Part shown: positions 59,901 to 64,000 of the stretch, in pieces
Layout of the letters: the number at the start of each line of letters is the position of its first letter
How positions within the stretch are numbered: position 1 is the first letter of the stretch
NCBI GenBank assembly: GCA_019918135.1
Contig: WBZZ01001272.1
Span: forward strand, 87,501 to 151,500
From: Paulinella micropora
Taxonomy: Eukaryota; Cercozoa; Imbricatea; Euglyphida; Paulinellidae
Direction: 5' to 3'
DNA: 64,000 bases
The notes under the pieces: generated by a model
Database searches by the model: none
What the model was told of the DNA's origin: nothing
Seen by the model: only the letters and a program-made list of their open reading frames with translations
Program-made: the position numbers and the translations under genes

Positions 59901-60308
59901 TCGACACCGAATGCGAACTTAGCTGCGCTCGCCGCTACCACGCCGGACATACCCAACTTCGACGAAGCGTATACAATCAACGAGACGGACCCACCATGGA
60001 ATATGCTCCCACCACCTCCAAGCGGAACAGATGAGACCGGACAAGAACAGCACGAACCCTACGGTGTAGGTGCAGCAGGCGAAAGATGGCGAGAACAACT
60101 GGAGAAACAACTGAAACGCATACTCAACATACCCGACACGCCGTCCGATGTGAAGCGTTCACCGCCTCCAGCACCATACACACCTGAAATAGAACCACTG
60201 TTCAACGACAACGTGAGACCACCGCTCAACTATTACCCACCTGAGCTGAAGAACTACGCGAACGCCTACGACGTCATGACTACTCACACACATTCGAATT
60301 CGTGTTAA
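56979..60308 (+). CDS. M1 first frame: gag-like protein with CCHC knuckle and MYND finger (1,109 aa)
   Basis: Begins MSTSVLTGYG, with the first seven codons in the LTR. Residues about 18-50 hold the DEFDLWKFQFFAFLLG block; about 95-150 are charged and serine-rich; about 170-330 are a helical copia-type capsid region; about 345-380 hold the CCHC knuckle (CLNCNRRGHIAAQC) and a second cysteine set. After a basic glycine-rich stretch and a proline-rich block (GFPVPPAHWPRPW) comes a MYND finger at about 835-875 (CTYCGNQEG, RCSGCQLVYYCN, HKEFC). Known MYND fingers bind proline-rich peptides, so a partner-binding role is inferred. Part of a retroelement, not a host gene. Confidence 0.9.
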   Translation: MSTSVLTGYGALDAPRYQLKLPKFPKRPIDEFDLWKFQFFAFLLGVDARYILLLEDQESPYSVQEIAAIYASTRTTGLRPTHPAPNNITGSGLSARQQDTSTARQSRRRSDDDEDDEAYGSRRGDSSSSSSSSLTSSSSSSPSSTNPSSGSQAPALLPTINVPTDLDTLFSQADYIKAQIHVRCFLVEACQESTALLTVQRAGTNPAVIWTAICERFGSKGSVSIARLLMQLFETKLKSSNGLPTWMELLTQRFERLQSREVPLPDEFRVVFLLFKLKECASLSMGDVGGTMYWSRADADKPRYNEICSLILQAYHANQLSAASSRSSTALFTSATPVAINKDIRCLNCNRRGHIAAQCRSTCMKRVCEGRPKHSGAECPVRRRPTQPNSNTRRGGRGGGPNQRGRGGQPKQTNTRLIQRSSGQANATTEVEATDDVDDPTGDPPETWLMHSADSDDERPGPEEDEPSQEEVAYVQRGSRYRNRAGPIQLSPLTPTSDTYNPPTPTEASPAPHPDYVEDPTRRPDIPWSSLTITQRMDENDHRRAYVQWTRMRDAFRAIPQGFPVPPAHWPRPWCPLGTPLNYFLPRTDPWMLPSLLVQDAPGSTGIEHIVLRTRCPRRARREPGSSPQQPPETTTRSPRVPTQSFMSSPAPEERTTSEQDRQEEQPTSKPIGEHRQRQLNSTSAEDTSMSETPPTPSMAYNEESPISSFTVPIPPNLQTECFTPLAPTTTSANASTDNKDAIRRIQAIEALPYGQPVQYRRVPGVSQPTERRYTFAWTDAHHCFRHPTTDELAYWSIVKDFRLLPENWALTKPDCVDCKTTRETRRGSIRWDCTYCGNQEGKLKRCSGCQLVYYCNTDHQRTDWPAHKEFCNMAKRHPLINRLRERGTRYDLLGIPTHQPELGDLAFQHLLRYREGGPHAPLFIDTPTMVDMAMSLDEFTTRGRRVDPRTATMAQSHAHLNFTENEEDYEVTSSTPNANLAALAATTPDIPNFDEAYTINETDPPWNMLPPPPSGTDETGQEQHEPYGVGAAGERWREQLEKQLKRILNIPDTPSDVKRSPPPAPYTPEIEPLFNDNVRPPLNYYPPELKNYANAYDVMTTHTHSNSC
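57000..57015 (+). promoter_or_regulatory. Candidate primer-binding site inside gag (M1, second copy)
   Basis: Same 16 bp as at 47,456-47,471, directly after the LTR end CTTACT. Confidence 0.45.
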
Positions 60309-63300
60309 TGGCAGACGTATTTGACGAATTAGAAGCAATAAGGGATCCGAAAGAAGATACCACAGACGTAGCAACCATCCCTGACGAAGATGCAACTGAC
60401 GACATCGACCACCCGGAGCTCGACGACCCTGAACATGAGAACTATCTCTACCCACCCGCCCTGGACTTCGCCAACGTACGCGAGTGGCAATACTACGTCA
60501 ACAGGCATCCAGAGCTGGAATATTTGGAGCTCAAGAACATGGACGAATACAACAGATGGATGCAGGAGACAATGGACTTAGAACGGGCAGAGCTCAAGCG
60601 CCCTATGGTCAACTATGTGCTGATGGCCGACGGCAATCCCCCTGACGTGGTCGACAGCGCATGCAACCGATGGCTATTCCATGAGAAGGCGCCTATCGAC
60701 CCCAAGTCTATCCGCGAAGAGAAACCGGCTTTCCTCAATAACATATCTGGTAAGCCGCTTCCGGTGAGGACGCGGGCTACTGCCACTCCGACGTGGCTCA
60801 ATGGTTATGGTCAATCGGTTAAACAGTCATTTCCCAACTCACTCATATCACCGTCATTACCGTTCAACCTTGTTCCCACCCCACGCCTTGACCATGACAT
60901 GCACAAAACAATCATCCATCAAAATAGTCAAGTATTCATCTATGACAAGCCCATAACACTTGACAAGAAGAACATACTAGCAAGGGGGAGGCTCAATTCA
61001 CACTTGCTATACGAGTTAGATAAGCCAGGAATGACACCACTTGACCCTCATCAAAGATATATACCATACAGGTACAAGCAGAGAGAACAACTGTCACTGG
61101 CTGCAACCATCGACAACCTACCAGACCTTGCATTATGGTCAGTCAATCCTCTCCCATCACATGCACCGTACGATCCAATGATCCTACACAGAGCTCTGAT
61201 GCATGCAAACCCACTAATAATGAACGAGTTTGCAAAGAGCGTAGGCAGACGCATCGCTGGCAAAGATTGGATGCGTCTGGTACGTGCATGTCATGGATGC
61301 AATAGGGGCAAACCTAACAAACCCCCTATGTACAGAGGTAACTATCTAGACCTAGAATATAAGCAAGGTGAAGCACTCAACATAGATTTCAGCGGCCCAT
61401 TCCCCGTAATGTCAAGATACGGTAACTACTACAGAGGGGGAGTGACATGTTCTCGCTCTAAGTTTGCTTGTGACCTCTACACACCTACCCGCGAAGCTAA
61501 GCTTTACATGCCACATTTAACACGCATATTTGCTTTCTTTGAACGACAGTCAGGCAACAAACTAAAGCAGATAAGAGCAGATGGCGAGTTTGTCTCTAAA
61601 GTACTAAAAGACTATACAGACAAACACTGCATCATCCTCAAAACCACCACACGTAGCGAGCCTAACATGAACCCCTTTGCTGAAAGAATGAACAGGACAG
61701 ACGACACACGCGCACTAGCAGAACAGTTAGATGCAGGCCTGCCTAACACATTTTGGGAGGACACACATAAAGCGACACTAGTCATACGAATGGTCACGCC
61801 CCTTTGCAGAGGTAAGGACAAAGGCAAATCCCCTTGGGAATTGCTTATGAGCCGAAAACCTGTGCAATCGTTCGTGCAACCTTTCGGATGCCTCGCCTGG
61901 GTGAAAATGGAAACGACGAAAGCACAGCCTGTCGCCGTGCCAGGTACTCTCATTGGCTACAACATATTTCGTCGAGTCTATAAAATCCTCATTCACGACA
62001 CCAAACAGACAGCCACAGTAGAAAAACGTAATGTTCGTTTCGATACAATGACTCGTGGCTACACATGCAAAATACCTGCACGACCTTGGCAACCACTACT
62101 AGTGTCGCACAACATAACATCCTCCACCTCGCCTCCTACCACTAGCATACCATCTACCCAGTCAGTCCAGTGGAAAAACGAGGACCAAATGCCACAATTT
62201 CAGGACTCCAACACACCCAGTGGCTGGTGGCCAACAAACCAACTGCCACATTCCTCACAAAACACACTCGACACACTGGACGATGACACGACAACCCCAC
62301 ACACCACCAAGGCCACTTCAAGTCTTTACGTGCAACCAAGCCCATATTTTGGCTCACTCCATCCCCCACCAAATGCATTTGCTCCCACTCCAGCAACAAC
62401 GGTTGCACAAGAGAAAAAGACGAACACAGCACCTCGGCAAACGACACAACACAACAGAGCAACATCAAACCCAGCCCAACACTCCTCATCTGCACCACAA
62501 TTCCCTCTACCAGATAGATGGAGTAGTAACAAGGGCATACCACAAACATGGGATGGTGCTGCAATAACTTCAACAAACATAGTTGCTGGGCCCAGGCTTA
62601 GGAAACAAACACCAGCAAACCACCCCACTCATACCGCACACATTATTGTTGCTCATGAGTTTGAGGAGGAGGAAGAGGAGGCCTTAGGACAGGACAGCTA
62701 TTGTTTGTTCACAAAAGTGTTACATATCCCACAGAAAACCATAAAGTCACGCCCTCAGGTACATGCTGCTCAACTAGCCGAGTTACAAGGTTTGTTCGAA
62801 TGCAAAGCACTGCAATGGGTACCTCGAGCCGCAGCAATAACAGCGAATGTACCTCCTGTCCATACAACATTTGTTGATGCCATAAAGACAGATGAGTCTA
62901 CAGGTCAGGAGAAATACAAATCGCGACTAGTAGCTTTAGGAAATAGGATGAAAGAATACATTCATTACAATCCATATGAATGCTCTTCCCCCACCGCCCA
63001 ACCAATGTTTCTTTTGCTACTAGTATCTTATGCTGCATTCAATGACCTCATGATCTCTCACCTCGACTTTTCACAAGCCTATTCCCATGCAGATATGAAG
63101 GACATTGCCTTCGCCTTTCCGCCTAAGGGGTACGAAAACAAAAGCGACCCTTCAATGATTCTATTGTTGAAGAAAGCACTGTACGGAACCCCCCAGGCAG
63201 GGCGAAGGTGGTTTGACCATGTGTCTACTAATGTGAGAAGTATAGGATATAAACAGTCAACATTAGACCCATGCATTTTCTTCCTACCTTCAGTCACAGG

Positions 63301-63754
63301 CAGACAGAAACTACCCCATCTACTCCTTCGCACTGATGACTTGCTCGTGTTTCATAATACCAAAGACGAGCACAATGCCCTGTTCACCAAACTGAAACAT
63401 TCATTTAGAGTGAAGGACCTAGGACAAGTCAAAACATTTTGTGGCTTGCAGTTTGTTAGGACTTCAGAGTGCATAGTCATACATCAGCATGAATACATTA
63501 AGGGCATGCTTAGGGATTTCAACTTCCAAGAAGCCAAGCCAGTCGCTACCCCTACAGCGACGACTGACCCTCCCCCAGCCAGCAAAGAAGCTATGCTTCG
63601 GCGTTTCTCGCTCCCATCCTCAGATTTCTGCGAACACCTAGAGGGATTTTCTTCCCATTTCGGACCCGCAGCTTCGAGCTTATATCGTATTCCGATGCCA
63701 ACTTGGGCGCATGTGAGTACACGCGACGATCAAGAACCGGCCAACTGCACATGA
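60308..63754 (+). CDS. M1 second frame: copia pol (PR, INT, RT, part of RH)
   Basis: The ATG at 60,308 overlaps the stop codon of the first frame (TAATG). Order: acidic start, protease with VVDSACNRW (near 60,645), integrase zinc region (HRALMH ... CHGCNRGKPNKPP, near 61,190-61,325), D,D-E core (NIDFSGPFP, IRADGEF, FAERMNRT), a Ser/Thr/Pro linker ending in KGIPQTWDGAAI (near 62,530), then reverse transcriptase (HLDFSQAYSHA, LLLRTDDLLVF). Protease-integrase-RT order makes it Ty1/copia. The RT box RTDD replaces the common YVDD. The RNase H part is incomplete in this frame. Confidence 0.9.
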   Translation: MADVFDELEAIRDPKEDTTDVATIPDEDATDDIDHPELDDPEHENYLYPPALDFANVREWQYYVNRHPELEYLELKNMDEYNRWMQETMDLERAELKRPMVNYVLMADGNPPDVVDSACNRWLFHEKAPIDPKSIREEKPAFLNNISGKPLPVRTRATATPTWLNGYGQSVKQSFPNSLISPSLPFNLVPTPRLDHDMHKTIIHQNSQVFIYDKPITLDKKNILARGRLNSHLLYELDKPGMTPLDPHQRYIPYRYKQREQLSLAATIDNLPDLALWSVNPLPSHAPYDPMILHRALMHANPLIMNEFAKSVGRRIAGKDWMRLVRACHGCNRGKPNKPPMYRGNYLDLEYKQGEALNIDFSGPFPVMSRYGNYYRGGVTCSRSKFACDLYTPTREAKLYMPHLTRIFAFFERQSGNKLKQIRADGEFVSKVLKDYTDKHCIILKTTTRSEPNMNPFAERMNRTDDTRALAEQLDAGLPNTFWEDTHKATLVIRMVTPLCRGKDKGKSPWELLMSRKPVQSFVQPFGCLAWVKMETTKAQPVAVPGTLIGYNIFRRVYKILIHDTKQTATVEKRNVRFDTMTRGYTCKIPARPWQPLLVSHNITSSTSPPTTSIPSTQSVQWKNEDQMPQFQDSNTPSGWWPTNQLPHSSQNTLDTLDDDTTTPHTTKATSSLYVQPSPYFGSLHPPPNAFAPTPATTVAQEKKTNTAPRQTTQHNRATSNPAQHSSSAPQFPLPDRWSSNKGIPQTWDGAAITSTNIVAGPRLRKQTPANHPTHTAHIIVAHEFEEEEEEALGQDSYCLFTKVLHIPQKTIKSRPQVHAAQLAELQGLFECKALQWVPRAAAITANVPPVHTTFVDAIKTDESTGQEKYKSRLVALGNRMKEYIHYNPYECSSPTAQPMFLLLLVSYAAFNDLMISHLDFSQAYSHADMKDIAFAFPPKGYENKSDPSMILLLKKALYGTPQAGRRWFDHVSTNVRSIGYKQSTLDPCIFFLPSVTGRQKLPHLLLRTDDLLVFHNTKDEHNALFTKLKHSFRVKDLGQVKTFCGLQFVRTSECIVIHQHEYIKGMLRDFNFQEAKPVATPTATTDPPPASKEAMLRRFSLPSSDFCEHLEGFSSHFGPAASSLYRIPMPTWAHVSTRDDQEPANCT

Positions 63755-64000
63755 CGACTGGGCCCATCGCATGGAGTTCGAAGCGCCAACCCACAGTCGC
63801 ACTATCGACTCAGGATGCTGAAACGATCGCCAACTCAACGACATGCCGAACAGCAATCGCGATATTGCATATGTGCAAGGACGTTGGAATTCCGTTGCCG
63901 ACGCCATCAACTATCAATAACGACAACCGGGGGGCGGTCCTGAACGCAACGAACGGCATGGCCACTGATCGCACACGCCACTTAGCACTCAAACACCATT

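Larger units (their letters stand above)
56604..64000 (+). mobile_element. Copia family M1, best-kept copy (runs off the window)
   Basis: 5' LTR, candidate primer site, two long overlapping reading frames (gag-like and pol) and part of RNase H; the 3' LTR would lie beyond 64,000. The copy looks nearly whole in the window, with about one or two breaks near its right end. Near identity to the copies at 445-2,640 and 47,060-49,013 indicates recent activity of the family. It sits inside the gypsy fragment. Confidence 0.95.

Overview
This is eukaryotic nuclear DNA dominated by dead or dying retrotransposons. GT-AG introns with matching phases, a tRNA-derived SINE, (ATT)n microsatellites and several Ty1/copia, Ty3/gypsy and tyrosine-recombinase retroelements all point to a repeat-rich genome of a large-genome protist or alga. 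A red alga would fit, but nothing in the sequence proves it. No bacterial-type genes, rRNA genes, true tRNA genes or CRISPR arrays were seen.

Layout: 1-360 is low-complexity DNA with a tiny zinc-ribbon-like ORF. 445-4,926 holds three copia gag pieces. 4,927-6,715 is AT-rich, with a decayed lysine-rich reading frame between palindromic AT repeats. 6,716-11,870 is copia family O (minus strand). 12,309-25,480 is a mosaic of related minus-strand copia pieces (M2, M3, M4). 25,610-27,000 is a gypsy piece. 27,092-31,758 is the only stretch that looks like host genes: one spliced gene of about 1,017 codons (serine-rich start, acidic/lysine-rich middle, glycosyltransferase-like C-terminal part) and a small cysteine-containing gene. 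31,900-36,200 is a repeat island: palindromic ATCATGTA arrays, then SINE-like elements separated by (ATT)n. 36,200-38,320 is unexplained DNA plus an LTR-like relic. 38,520-44,240 is a DIRS/Ngaro-like tyrosine-recombinase retroelement holding a 1.2 kb homopurine array. 45,100-56,603 contains four further retroelement pieces and one chimera. 56,604-64,000 is the best-kept copia copy (M1), running off the window edge.

The most interesting system is the copia clade called 'M' here. Its LTRs end in AGTAAG...CTTACT instead of TG...CA. The gag start codon lies inside the LTR, and a primer site resembling the anticodon arm of initiator tRNA-Met lies within the gag frame. Gag carries a MYND zinc finger besides its CCHC knuckle, and the reverse transcriptase active box reads RTDD. 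At least three sublineages share some of these traits. The second interest is the island at 32.9-36.2 kb, where three unrelated repeats share a short 3' module and (ATT)n tail, as expected if one LINE mobilised all of them.

Family letters (M, N, O, P, Q) are labels for this window only. All family calls come from reading motifs by eye; no database search was possible.
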